Of a stretch of 64,000 bases of DNA, positions 46,456 through 54,624 are shown piece after piece. Source of the stretch: Claveliimonas bilis (GTDB lineage Bacteria > Bacillota > Clostridia > Lachnospirales > Lachnospiraceae); NCBI RefSeq assembly GCF_030296775.1, contig NZ_AP027742.1, positions 1,054,001 to 1,118,000 on the forward strand, written 5' to 3'. Position numbers and translations under genes: made by a program. Every line of letters starts with the position of its first letter. Position 1 is the first letter of the stretch. Under the pieces are notes generated by a model. It did not search any database. It was not told the origin of the DNA and saw nothing but the letters and a program-made list of their open reading frames with translations.

Positions 46456-47028
46456 ATGAGAATGAAAGATGACAACAAAAAGAATGCGATTACTAAAGCG
46501 GTAATCAGTCTGTCTAATGAGATTGGCTTTTCTAATGTGTCCATGAGCAAGATTGCTAAAAGAGCAGGTGTGTCCTCGTCCACTTTGTACGTCTATTATG
46601 AAAACAAAGACGATATGTTCAATAAGGTATATGCTGATGTGAAAATCCAAATGCACAAGGAATGTGCAAAAGGACTTGAAATGAACGAGACAGTAGAAAA
46701 CTCTGTGAAGAAAATTTGCAAAAATGTTTTGCGCTATATACAAGAGTACACAGAGGAATTTCTTTTTATCGAGCAATCCTGCAACTCTCCCTTTGCTACA
46801 GAGGAGGTGTTGAATGAAATAGAACAGCATAGCAAAGAGATTGTCGGAATTTTTGAACGGGGCATTAAAGAAGGTGTGTTGAAACAGACGTCCCCTATCT
46901 TATTGATTAGTTTCTGTTATTATCCTATTCAACAGATTTTTAAGGAATACAGAAAGCCAAATTCAATGTTGCCCGATACAGATTTTAACATGGTCTTTCA
47001 AATGTGTTGGGATGCGATCAAACGTTAA
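46456..47028 (+). CDS. TetR-family regulator
   Basis: A 190-residue TetR repressor: HTH ISLSNEIGFSNVSMSKIAKRAGVSSSTLYVYYENK (in part) and a variable C-terminal domain. The box in its own promoter is repeated before the downstream flavodoxin-like gene, so it probably represses itself and that gene. No Shine-Dalgarno sequence precedes the ATG. An intrinsic terminator follows. The regulated gene is now a pseudogene, so the circuit may be a relic. Confidence 0.87.
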   Translation: MRMKDDNKKNAITKAVISLSNEIGFSNVSMSKIAKRAGVSSSTLYVYYENKDDMFNKVYADVKIQMHKECAKGLEMNETVENSVKKICKNVLRYIQEYTEEFLFIEQSCNSPFATEEVLNEIEQHSKEIVGIFERGIKEGVLKQTSPILLISFCYYPIQQIFKEYRKPNSMLPDTDFNMVFQMCWDAIKR

Positions 47029-47034
47029 AAGACT

Positions 47035-47060
47035 GCACCATAAAGGTGCTTTCTTTTTTG
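47035..47060 (+). terminator. Terminator after the tetR gene
   Basis: GCACC and GGTGC form a stem around ATAAA (47035-47049), followed by TTTCTTTTTT. Confidence 0.75.
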
Positions 47061-47071
47061 CATCTAAAATA

Positions 47072-47090
47072 AACGAACATTTGATTATAA
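47072..47090 (+). promoter_or_regulatory. TetR operator box, second copy
   Basis: AACGAACATTTGATTATAA matches the box at 46430-46450 at all but one position and lies 19 bases before the next gene start. Confidence 0.65.
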
Positions 47091-47108
47091 ATAAAGGAGC
47101 TGATACCA

Positions 47109-47711
47109 TTGAAAATATTTTATTTTACAGGAACAGGAAACAGTCTTGCAGTAGCAAAAAGACTTAACGGAGAATTAGTTTCAATTCCACAGGTGATGAA
47201 AGAAAAAAGCTTCATATTTGAAGATGAAGCAATCGGAATTATTTTTCCTCTTTACTGCCTCAACCCACCTAAAATGGTTCGGGAATTTCTAAGCAAGGCG
47301 AAATTTCAAACAGAATATCTTTTTGCTGTTGCTACTTACGGAAATTTAGCAGGAGCTTCCATGCAGGAACTTCAAAAATCGGTCAGGTCATACGGCTATC
47401 AATTCAAAACCGACGCAAACAGATACAGACCTTTCCGCTATATGCGTGCTACTTATGGAGCAGCAGGATAAAGGAGAAAATGCAAAAGCATTTTTAGTAA
47501 ATAGTGCCTGTATCCGCTGTGGTATCTGTGTGAAAGTCTGTCCGGCAAATAATATAACGCTTGAGAAACAGATCAAATTCCATGATAAATGGAACATTTG
47601 CGCTGGAAAAATCTTGGCCATGTGCTTGCAGGAGGCAATATGAACGTGGGAGATATTAACGATAAACCTGAAATCCAGCAGGCATATGAACTTGGAAAAT
47701 CGATTCAGTAA
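47109..47711 (+). pseudogene. Flavodoxin-ferredoxin (EFR1-like) gene, broken and chimeric
   Basis: Part 1 (47109-47471) is a flavodoxin N-terminus (KIFYFTGTGNSLAVAKRL) that stops after 120 residues. Part 2 (from about 47455, another frame) is a ferredoxin segment (CIRCGICVKVCPANNI) whose second cluster is degenerate: ICAGKILAMCLQEAI lacks the C-x-x-C-x-x-C spacing. Part 3 (about 47613-47711, a third frame) reads GHVLAGGNMNVGDINDKPEI and AYELGKSIQ, like the end of an NADPH-FMN-reductase-type flavoprotein. EFR1 proteins need flavodoxin and two 4Fe-4S sites in one chain, so this is a remnant. It starts with TTG after AAAGGAGC. Confidence 0.75.
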
Positions 47712-47735
47712 ATAGAGGTATTCATATAAAATTAT

Positions 47736-47766
47736 GAGGGCAGGGGAAATAATATCCACTGCCCTC
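47736..47766 (+). terminator. Hairpin after the flavodoxin-like pseudogene
   Basis: GAGGGCAG and CTGCCCTC form a perfect 8-bp stem with a 15-base loop. The following sequence, AAATAGTTTG, is only weakly T-rich. Confidence 0.5.
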
Positions 47767-47994
47767 AAATAGTTTGACAATGTTAGAAGAATGAAAATAT
47801 TGTGGAGGTGTGGAAATGTTTGTTTCAGAATATTTTCCCAAAGCGGAGACATCGTTGCCGTCATTTTGAAACAGAGTTATAATCATAGGTGCAACTTGAA
47901 CTTTACATTTAGAAACGGAAAGATGGTGGGCATTTCCGCGGAATATGAGTATAATCATACTACAGTTTGATTAAGCGGGAGGTCGGTTACGTTA
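47767..47994 (+). other. Intergenic region with unidentified coding debris
   Basis: A short frame at 47817 (MFVSEYFPKAETSLPSF) with RBS-like GGAGGTGTGG, and a separate open tail ending at 47970 (FRNGKMVGISAEYEYNHTTV), look like two ends of lost genes. No family could be recognised. Confidence 0.4.
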
Positions 47995-48675
47995 TGACAT
48001 TAGGAGAAAAAATATCAAAATTTCGCAAGGAGAACAATATCACGTAAGAACAGCTGGCATCTGTGTTTGGGGTATCAAGGCAGGCCATTAGCAAGTGGGA
48101 AAGCGATATAGCATATCCTGAGACGGATAAACTGTTAAAGATGAGCGAGGTGTTTAAGTGCTCGTTGGATTATCTGTTAAGAGATTGTGAAGCTGTTCAA
48201 ATCCCGCAGGATAAAGCGTCGGTGGTTCAGAGCATTGATTACAGCCGTTTTATTGGAGCGTGGTGCAATATTGATTTAAAGAACTGGGATAGCGGTTATT
48301 ATATGGCTGCTATTATCGGACAATCAATATATTTGTTTTTACCAGACAGATAGAAGTAAAAGCCTGAAATATGGGATAGTATTAAAACAACATATTGATA
48401 CTGTTACTAAACTTGACTTAGGAAGGAGAAAGCAAAATTCGCTTCCGGTGCTTCCTGCCACCATAACACCTATTTGTGATCCGTTCAAGCCCCTGCTTGG
48501 TAAGATTTGTACCATACAAATGCATTCGTCAAATCTTGCAACATTTATACTTTCTACAGATGGGTATCAAGAAGTTATGGTAACATCCATCACTGCTGAT
48601 AGTATACAAATCAAGGAGAATAACTCGGTTGTTATTCTCAAAAAAAGAGATATTGTAGGGATTGTGGAAAGATAA
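47995..48675 (+). pseudogene. XRE-family regulator, broken by a stop codon and a frameshift
   Basis: Starts MTLGEKISKFRKENNIT, then an in-frame TAA where Gln is normal (T-stop-EQLASVFGV), then a good XRE HTH (VSRQAISKWESDIAYPETDKLLKMSEVF, quoted in part). The frame ends at about 48353 (IYLFLPDR) and the homologous C-terminal half seems to continue in another frame to 48675 (...IVILKKRDIVGIVER, in part). One nonsense change and one frameshift are therefore needed to restore it. RBS GCGGGAGG lies upstream. Confidence 0.8.
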
Positions 48676-48756
48676 TTCAAGCCGTGTGCCGCACAATGAT
48701 AAAAAACGTTGTTTCGGCGGCTGGGTATTTGTATTGAATGAGTTGATATATAGATA

Positions 48757-48843
48757 ATTGACATTGCAGTATACATCTGTTACACATGATGCAATAGAGG
48801 GCTGAAAGAGAACACATATTCTTTTATGTAAAAAGAAATCTTG
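48757..48843 (+). other. Left part of the first AbiF upstream region, cut off by the IS
   Basis: ATTGACATTGCAGTATACATCTGTTACAC matches (with changes, shown here in overlapping pieces) the sequence before the second AbiF copy at 62418. Only the left arm of the hairpin seen there is kept. The segment ends in the 26-bp direct repeat (48818-48843) that recurs at 50011-50036 across the insertion. Confidence 0.65.
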
Positions 48844-50010
48844 TGTTGGGGTACAATAGATAGGTAACAAAATAAGAACAAGGATTCACCTTGATGTGAT
48901 ATATTGGAATTGTCGAGAAACCAATAGTCAGATCGAAAGGAGAATCCTTGTATGTCGAGTTTATCACACCCGAAATATCAGCGTCAACGTATTGTTAAAT
49001 ATGCGCAAAAACATTCTGTAACAGAAACGGCAATCCGATATAAAGTGAGCCGAAAAACAGTATATAAATGGCTTTCCCGATATGATGGGACGGCATCCAG
49101 TCTGGAGGATCGTAGCCACAGACCTAAAACATCGCCAAGAAGTCATACAGAACAGGAACTCCGTCAGATCCGTCGACGATTAAAGAAATATAAATGGTCG
49201 GACTTACTCCTGGCGTATCAGGAACTGGTAGAAATAGACGGTTATACACGCAGCTATGGAGGATTTAAACGAATCGCAGCCCGGTTAAAGGATTTGAAAC
49301 CACCGAAAAAGAAGAAAAAGAAACGAAAGTTGAAGCCGTATCGGCGGGCAGATTATCCAGGACAGAAAATACAGATTGATGTGAAATATGTGCCTTCGTA
49401 TTGCATAGCAGACGGGAGAAAATATTATCAATATACTGCAGTGGATGAATGCAGCAGATGGACATACAGAGAGTTGTATGATGAACATAGCACCTATAGT
49501 TCCAGAGATTTTCTGGAAAAACTGATTCGTCATGCGCCGTTTCCGGTCAGGGAGGTGCAGACGGATAACGGGACAGAGTTTACCAACCGCCTGCTAGTGA
49601 TCAAGAGTAAACATCTGACTCTGTTTGAAAAGGCCCTGGAGGAGCTGGGGATCGTGTATCACCGGATACAGATAGCAACGCCGAGACATAACGGGAAAGT
49701 AGAACGCCAGCACCGGACAGATGAAGCGAGATTTTATAAGCAGATGCGGATGTATAGCCTGGAAGACGGCCGGAAACAGCTGGAAGTGTACCAGAGGAGA
49801 TCGAATAACTACATCAAGACGTGTCTGGGGATGAAAAGTCCGAATACGATCGTAAAAATGTATCAAGGAGTCATGTTTTAAAGTAGATAAGGACGGCAGG
49901 ATTATATCACAAAGAGAATGTCAGAGTCAGGTGGTATTCCCCCAAGGAGCCTCCATCTCCCTTGACATTTCTTTCAGGGTGAAGTGTTACCAATCATTGA
50001 CACCTATACA
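48844..50010 (+). mobile_element. IS481-like insertion (1167 bp) with 26-bp flanking direct repeats
   Basis: The segment between two identical 26-bp repeats (48818-48843 and 50011-50036) begins TGTTGGGGTACAATAGATAG and its other end, reversed, begins TGTATAGGTGTCAATGATTG; both go on to GTAACA, giving an imperfect 26-bp terminal inverted repeat with 17 matches. The transposase fills most of it. The right repeat ends in the first three bases of the AbiF promoter -35 (TTG of TTGACA), so the insertion left that promoter intact. Confidence 0.82.
48952..49881 (+). CDS. IS481/IS3-like transposase
   Basis: A 309-residue rve-core transposase. The N-terminal HTH (RYKVSRKTVYKWLSRYDG) is followed by a basic PPKKKKKKRKLK stretch, then the DDE core IQIDVKYVPSY (D), VQTDNGTEFTNR (D) and NGKVERQHRTDEARFY (E). 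Single ORF with no frameshift, as in IS481-type elements. RBS AAAGGAGAATCC. It looks complete. Confidence 0.9.
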   Translation: MSSLSHPKYQRQRIVKYAQKHSVTETAIRYKVSRKTVYKWLSRYDGTASSLEDRSHRPKTSPRSHTEQELRQIRRRLKKYKWSDLLLAYQELVEIDGYTRSYGGFKRIAARLKDLKPPKKKKKKRKLKPYRRADYPGQKIQIDVKYVPSYCIADGRKYYQYTAVDECSRWTYRELYDEHSTYSSRDFLEKLIRHAPFPVREVQTDNGTEFTNRLLVIKSKHLTLFEKALEELGIVYHRIQIATPRHNGKVERQHRTDEARFYKQMRMYSLEDGRKQLEVYQRRSNNYIKTCLGMKSPNTIVKMYQGVMF

Positions 50011-50033
50011 ATTCTTTTATGTAAAAAGAAATC

Positions 50034-50061
50034 TTGACAGTTGTAATAAAAACGTTATAAT
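50034..50061 (+). promoter_or_regulatory. Promoter of AbiF module 1
   Basis: TTGACA (50034-50039), a 16-base spacer and TATAAT (50056-50061). The second module has the same -35, spacing and -10, although the spacer sequence differs. Confidence 0.85.
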
Positions 50062-50067
50062 AATATT

Positions 50068-50120
50068 AACAGAACCCACCACGCCTCTGATTTTCATGCG
50101 CAACCCGGTGGGACTTTTTC
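50068..50120 (+). ncRNA. Short hairpin RNA before abiF, copy 1
   Basis: Starting about 7 bases after the -10, the RNA contains CCCACC (50075-50080) pairing with GGTGGG (50107-50112), an inner CGC/GCG pair (50082-50084 with 50098-50100), and then ACTTTTTC, like a Rho-independent terminator. The stretch from 50068 to about 50154 is identical in the second module, while promoter spacers and coding regions differ. This is typical of a functional RNA. A structured motif named abiF has been reported beside Abi_2 genes; whether this is that motif needs an Rfam search. Confidence 0.7.
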
Positions 50121-50136
50121 ATTTATGGGGTGTTTT

Positions 50137-51045
50137 ATGTATCAATATCCAAAACGAATATTAACAATTGAACAGCAGATGCAATCTTACATTGACGCTG
50201 GAATGGAGATAACATCTCGGAAAAATGTAGAGAAGGCATTGAAATCTGTAGGTTTTTACCGCCTACGCGGATATTCGTTTCATTTATACGATAATTCGGC
50301 AAAAAAGTATATTCCTGGAACTAAGTTTGATGATGTTTTTCAGTTGTATCAATTTGATCGGGAATTATCAGCTCTGATTTTCTCAATGATTTCCAAAATT
50401 GAAATAGCATTAAGAGTCCGATTAGTGGAAGCATTACTGATACATGGAGATGCTTTAATCTTACAGGATTCATCAATTTTTAAAGAGAAAAAAATGTACT
50501 GGCAGAATATGTCCACAATAGCATCAGAGATTGCCCGTTCTAATGACGTGTTCATCAAACATAATTTTGATAATCATGAAGGTGAGGTGCCGGTATGGGC
50601 AGTTGTGGAAGTTCTTTCCTTTGGAACATTATCAAAGATAATTAAAAATTTGAAAACAGGTACAGGCAGTACTTATTCGATTTTGGCATCTAATTATAAG
50701 TATACCTCTGAAAAAGGAAATTTGGTGAATCCATCACAGAAAATGTTTGCTTCATGGGTACAAGCTGTTTCTATATTGAGAAATATGTGTGCTCATAATT
50801 CCAGAATATATAATCGAACAATACATACCACGCCGGAAATTCTGAATGCTGATAAAGTAACACCTGCACCAGCACATAACGGGTTATATCAGATTTTGCT
50901 GGCAATGAAATATCTGAGATCGTCAGATGAAGAATGGATGTTATTTGTTAATGAATTGGATAAGCTGCTTCAGAATAATGGCAGTGTGCTCAGTTTTACA
51001 GCAATGAACATGCCGACAGATTGGAAAGCACATTTGAGTGTTTAA
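50137..51045 (+). CDS. abiF: AbiF/AbiD-like abortive-infection protein (Abi_2), copy 1
   Basis: A 303-residue Abi_2 protein. It starts MYQYPKRILTIEQQMQSYID; family landmarks are KALKSVGFYRLRGYSFHLYD, YQFDRELSALIFSMISKIE and RVRLVEALL. A C-terminal HEPN RNase motif, RNMCAH (R-x4-H, at about residues 219-224), is followed by NSRIYNR. HEPN proteins of this kind act as RNA-cleaving toxins in phage defence. The ATG at 50137 has GGGGTG just before it; an ATG four codons earlier is possible. The preceding hairpin RNA and the following structured element are shared with copy 2. Confidence 0.92.
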   Translation: MYQYPKRILTIEQQMQSYIDAGMEITSRKNVEKALKSVGFYRLRGYSFHLYDNSAKKYIPGTKFDDVFQLYQFDRELSALIFSMISKIEIALRVRLVEALLIHGDALILQDSSIFKEKKMYWQNMSTIASEIARSNDVFIKHNFDNHEGEVPVWAVVEVLSFGTLSKIIKNLKTGTGSTYSILASNYKYTSEKGNLVNPSQKMFASWVQAVSILRNMCAHNSRIYNRTIHTTPEILNADKVTPAPAHNGLYQILLAMKYLRSSDEEWMLFVNELDKLLQNNGSVLSFTAMNMPTDWKAHLSV

Positions 51046-51070
51046 ATTCAGTTAAATTGCATAAAATATT

Positions 51071-51153
51071 AAAGCAGACCTAATCAAGCATATTATGCTC
51101 AAACCGATTAGGCTTTCGGCGAAGTGTTACGATAAGCACTTCGCTATTTTATT
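51071..51153 (+). ncRNA. Structured element after abiF, copy 1, with terminator
   Basis: CCTAATC (51079-51085) pairs with GATTAGG (51106-51112), enclosing a small AGCAT/ATGCT hairpin. Then GCGAAGTG (51119-51126) pairs with CACTTCGC (51137-51144), followed by TATTTTATT. In copy 2 the first stem reads CCTAACC/GGTTAGG, a compensatory T-A to C-G change, so the structure is selected. It may be the 3' end of the abiF mRNA or a separate RNA. Confidence 0.75.
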
Positions 51154-51365
51154 AGAGTTATTGTTCTTAACTATAATAAAATATGAACATAAAAACGAAT
51201 GAAGTCTGCGTGATTTTTAATAATCGAAAATTAGTAAATAAACACGTGAATAATAGGACGCTGGCAAAACAAGCAATGACATGTTTGGACAATTGAAATT
51301 TCCGAAAACGGCAAAAATATATTGAACAACGCAGGAATTCTTTGGATTTATTGCCGATAATGTGG
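51154..51365 (+). other. AT-rich gap between the AbiF element and fic
   Basis: No gene, hairpin or repeat was recognised here beyond scattered A/T tracts. Confidence 0.4.
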
Positions 51366-51393
51366 TATACTATAATATAAATTCGTATAGTAT
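51366..51393 (+). promoter_or_regulatory. fic promoter with inverted-repeat operator
   Basis: ATACTATA (51367-51374) and TATAGTAT (51386-51393) form an 8-bp inverted repeat that includes the -10 TATAAT (51371-51376). The Fic protein downstream has its own HTH and may bind here. Confidence 0.6.
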
Positions 51394-51422
51394 TAGATTC
51401 GATTGATAACGGAGGAAAGCAG

Positions 51423-52313
51423 ATGCAATACCTTTCAGTTGCTGAAATAGCAAAAAAATGGAATATATCGGATCGCAGTGTGAGAAATTATTGTGCTCAC
51501 GGGCGTGTGCAGGGTGCTTTTCTTACCGGAAAGACCTGGAATATTCCAGAGAACGCCGAAAAACCAGAGCGTTCCAACAAAAGGAAAGAACATTCACCTA
51601 CATTGCTGGATATTTTGCAGGAACAAAAAGCAAGTAAATATTTCGGAGGTATTTACCATAAAACACAAATTGATTTAACGTATAACTCAAATCATATTGA
51701 GGGAAGTCGTCTGACCCATGATCAGACCAGATATATTTTTGAAACCAATACCATCGGCATAGAGAATGAAGTTCTCAATGTAGACGATGTGATTGAAACC
51801 GCAAGTCATTTTCGATGTATTGATATGATCATCGACCATGCAAAATCTGCTTTAACTGAGAAGTTTATCAAGGAGCTTCATTTGACTTTAAAAAGCGGAA
51901 CCAGCGATTCCAGAAAAGACTGGTTTGCAGTGGGGGATTATAAGAAAATGCCTAATGAGGTGGGCGGCATGGATACTGCCCTGCCCGAAGAAGTTGCCGG
52001 TAAGATGAAAGCATTGCTGACAGCGTATAACGCAAAAGAAGAAAAGACCTTTGAAGAGATTCTGGATTTCCATGTAAAGTTTGAGCGAATCCATCCGTTT
52101 CAGGACGGTAATGGTCGTGTGGGCAGGCTGATTATGTTCAAGGAATGTTTGAAATATAATATCGTTCCATTCATTATTGAGGATAACCTGAAGATGTTCT
52201 ACTATAGAGGATTGAAGGAGTGGGGTAATGAAAAAGGCTATCTGACAGATACCTGCCTGACTGCACAGGACCGATATAAGGCGTATTTGGATTATTTTAG
52301 AATCCAGTATTAA
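51423..52313 (+). CDS. Fic-domain AMPylase with N-terminal HTH
   Basis: A 296-residue Fic/DOC protein that would transfer AMP (or another nucleotide part) to a target protein. The N-terminal 45 residues form a MerR/HTH-17-like DNA-binding unit (YLSVAEIAKKWNISDRSVRNY). The alpha-inhibition motif is SNHIEG (S-x3-E-G) at about residue 90, so it is a self-inhibited class II Fic. The active site HPFQDGNGRVGR is intact. RBS CGGAGGAAAGC. The fused HTH and the palindrome at the promoter suggest autoregulation. Confidence 0.92.
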   Translation: MQYLSVAEIAKKWNISDRSVRNYCAHGRVQGAFLTGKTWNIPENAEKPERSNKRKEHSPTLLDILQEQKASKYFGGIYHKTQIDLTYNSNHIEGSRLTHDQTRYIFETNTIGIENEVLNVDDVIETASHFRCIDMIIDHAKSALTEKFIKELHLTLKSGTSDSRKDWFAVGDYKKMPNEVGGMDTALPEEVAGKMKALLTAYNAKEEKTFEEILDFHVKFERIHPFQDGNGRVGRLIMFKECLKYNIVPFIIEDNLKMFYYRGLKEWGNEKGYLTDTCLTAQDRYKAYLDYFRIQY

Positions 52314-52327
52314 AATAAGGAAACGGG

Positions 52328-52603
52328 ATGAAGCTATGTCAGAAGATAAGAACTCAAAGTGGCAACACCAAAATTCTTAAGTTTCAATTTGGTACTTTGG
52401 GAGAACCAGCGGTCTTGGAATTGATCTTTAAGAATCTGTCAATTAAACAAAAAGAATTGGTGACAGAAACTGACAAATCATTCAGCATCATAAAGCGAAT
52501 CATGGAATCTTTGCAGGAAAAGGAGTATATCCTCAGAGTGGACGAAAAGCGATACGGTAAATGGGAAGTGTTAGTATCAAATCAGCACGGATTGATATTT
52601 TAA
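52328..52603 (+). pseudogene. Winged-helix C-terminal fragment (RecG/AlbA_2-like)
   Basis: A 91-residue frame. Residues 30-88 (LIFKNLSIKQKELVTETDKSF, IIKRIMESLQEKEYI, KRYGKWEVL) match the winged helix that ends many AlbA_2/'RecG-like' ATP-binding regulators. The first 25 residues match nothing obvious, and the large N-terminal domains are absent. It is either a small stand-alone gene or, more probably, the end of a deleted one. It lies 14 bases after fic. Confidence 0.5.
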
Positions 52604-52652
52604 AAGCTACTGAAAGAAAAGAACTATAGACTTATGGAGGGATATAGAGATT

Positions 52653-52703
52653 ATGATAAAAATACTTTTCATATGCCACGGAAGGAGTTGCCGTTTCTTA
52701 TAA
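52653..52703 (+). pseudogene. 5' stub of a low-molecular-weight protein-tyrosine phosphatase gene, copy 1
   Basis: ATG then IKILFICHGRSCRFL and a stop. The start and the C-x5-R loop match the first 15 codons of LMW-PTP genes, with an RBS (TATGGAGGGATATAG) upstream. Homology then ends. A second stub of the same gene start lies at 59517. The rest of the gap 52704-52897 is AT-rich and holds nothing recognisable. Confidence 0.65.
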
Positions 52704-52897
52704 ATTTCCTTATTTTATGCGGGTTTCCATATACTAAAGAAATATTTTACAACGTGTTTACAACTTTTAGATGTTTCGATATGATTTTTGATAGAGTAAA
52801 ATAGGTATTTAAAGCTCAGCTTTATTTATATTATGCAATGTGTAATATGCGGCAATATTTTGTAAAATACTGCCACATATTATATTGTAACGCAAAA

Positions 52898-54478
52898 TTA
52901 TTTTTTGAAAATACGAACGAGGATAGCGACATTTAATACTAACCATAAAAAAATGCTACAATTATTAATTGAAATATATGGGATGTTTTGAGGAATAAAA
53001 GTAAAGAAATCCCTTAATAATTTTAAGGTGTCATATATGGATGGTAACCCCCAAAAAATCGCTAATAGTAGCCCTCCAATAGCGATAAAATTTTGAAAGT
53101 TATTATTCTGTTCTTGACGTTTATTGTTTAATATATTATCTATTGCGGAAAGCTTGGTATCTATAATTTTTTGTTTAGTGTAATAAGGCATCATATTTTC
53201 AAAAATAGAAATTTGTTCACTTACGCTTCCATAACAGCCCTCTTGTAATTGACAAATAAATTTAATGTTTTCCCAGTATTCATTTTGAATTTTTGTTAAT
53301 TTTTGGGGAGCGTTAATTTTTTGGATAATTGTATTATGGTTATTTGCTTTTTTGAGAATAATAATCAGTAAAGCTAATTCTGCATTGTTTTGTAAATCAC
53401 GTGATATTTGATTACAAATATAAAAATAGTCACTCTCAGTTAACACGTTGGTTCTATATTTATCCTTAAATTTTTCGCAAGCATAGTCTAATAGAGCTTG
53501 ATCAACAAATGAGAGACAGCCGCCAGTGGCTTTTAAAACATATTTCATGTTGTGATTTCCCCAAGAATGGTTTCGTAAATATTCTTTGGCATCGTTTCTA
53601 TATGATGTACAAGACCTTTCAGATACAGGAGCGCAAATAATACGAAATATGTCTTCTTGAAGAATATCCGGAAGATTATTTATTTGTGACGGAACTCCAT
53701 CAAAGTCCGCTAAAATGATATGATTTATAGTATCATTATATTGCCAAATGCTAATTTTAAGATTTTTGTAAAGAGTATTAACATAGAACTTTGAAATTTC
53801 ATCTAAAGTATTAACTGAACTAAAATCATCTTTCCATGTGCAATGTGTTTTTGAAATAAACTGATTAACCTCATTATTTTTTAAGGGTTTAGAGTCAACA
53901 TTTATTAAAGGAAGTTCTAATTTTAGTACTCCCATTTTATTTGAGAAAACATATAATATAGCGAAAAGCCAGACATTTTCTTTGCTATTAAGTTCGATCT
54001 TCAATGGAAGTAAAAGAAACCGTTCATGTGAATTCACAAAATATTGTCCATAATACTGAGAAGAGTGTTCATATTCATCTTGTATACGTCTAATACGATT
54101 TTCTAATGCTTCAAGTTCTGTATTAATTACTGCAATTTTTAAAGAATTTCCAGTATCATCAAGTTCAATTCGTAATTCTTGATTTTTTATATCAAGAGGG
54201 GAGGAAGTAGTTGATTTGTACTTTTCAAAATCTTGTATTTTAAGGTATACGGAGTCGCTAGAAGAATAATTTTGATTGAATTCTTCTATAGTCTGAGCTA
54301 GCGACACGCCTAAAGCATGAAGGATTTTTTCACTATATTCCTCTTTAAAAATAAAGGAACTTTCTGCAATAGCAGTACATAGATTTTCAAAGGACAAATC
54401 GGTATCGAATTTTAAAGGATAATAGGTGTGAAATTCCCCGTATTTAATAACATTTATTCCTATAGTATCTTTTTTCAT
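52898..54478 (-). CDS. Unrecognised 526-residue protein with C-terminal membrane anchor
   Basis: No known family is recognised. The protein begins KKDTIGINVIKYGEFHTYYPL and is soluble-looking for about 450 residues, with a possible coiled coil at 115-140 (ELEALENRIRRIQDEYE). Two hydrophobic segments at the C-terminus (about 463-482 and 505-522) flank a short loop, so the large N-terminal part should lie in the cytosol. The region is strongly AT-rich and the gene stands alone between mobile-element debris. Cytosolic sensor plus two TM helices is a layout seen in membrane-disrupting defence effectors; that is only an analogy. Confidence 0.75.
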   Translation of the reverse strand: MKKDTIGINVIKYGEFHTYYPLKFDTDLSFENLCTAIAESSFIFKEEYSEKILHALGVSLAQTIEEFNQNYSSSDSVYLKIQDFEKYKSTTSSPLDIKNQELRIELDDTGNSLKIAVINTELEALENRIRRIQDEYEHSSQYYGQYFVNSHERFLLLPLKIELNSKENVWLFAILYVFSNKMGVLKLELPLINVDSKPLKNNEVNQFISKTHCTWKDDFSSVNTLDEISKFYVNTLYKNLKISIWQYNDTINHIILADFDGVPSQINNLPDILQEDIFRIICAPVSERSCTSYRNDAKEYLRNHSWGNHNMKYVLKATGGCLSFVDQALLDYACEKFKDKYRTNVLTESDYFYICNQISRDLQNNAELALLIIILKKANNHNTIIQKINAPQKLTKIQNEYWENIKFICQLQEGCYGSVSEQISIFENMMPYYTKQKIIDTKLSAIDNILNNKRQEQNNNFQNFIAIGGLLLAIFWGLPSIYDTLKLLRDFFTFIPQNIPYISINNCSIFLWLVLNVAILVRIFKK

Positions 54479-54624
54479 TTACTAAACCTCTCTAAATCCT
54501 GCGGTGCGTTGTTTTTTGCAATATCTATATACGCATTATATAGCGAATAAGGGGTTAGGTAAACATTTTGTTAATCTCGCCGCACAATAAAACAGCATAG
54601 ACAGCCATTGTAAAAAGAGAGATA

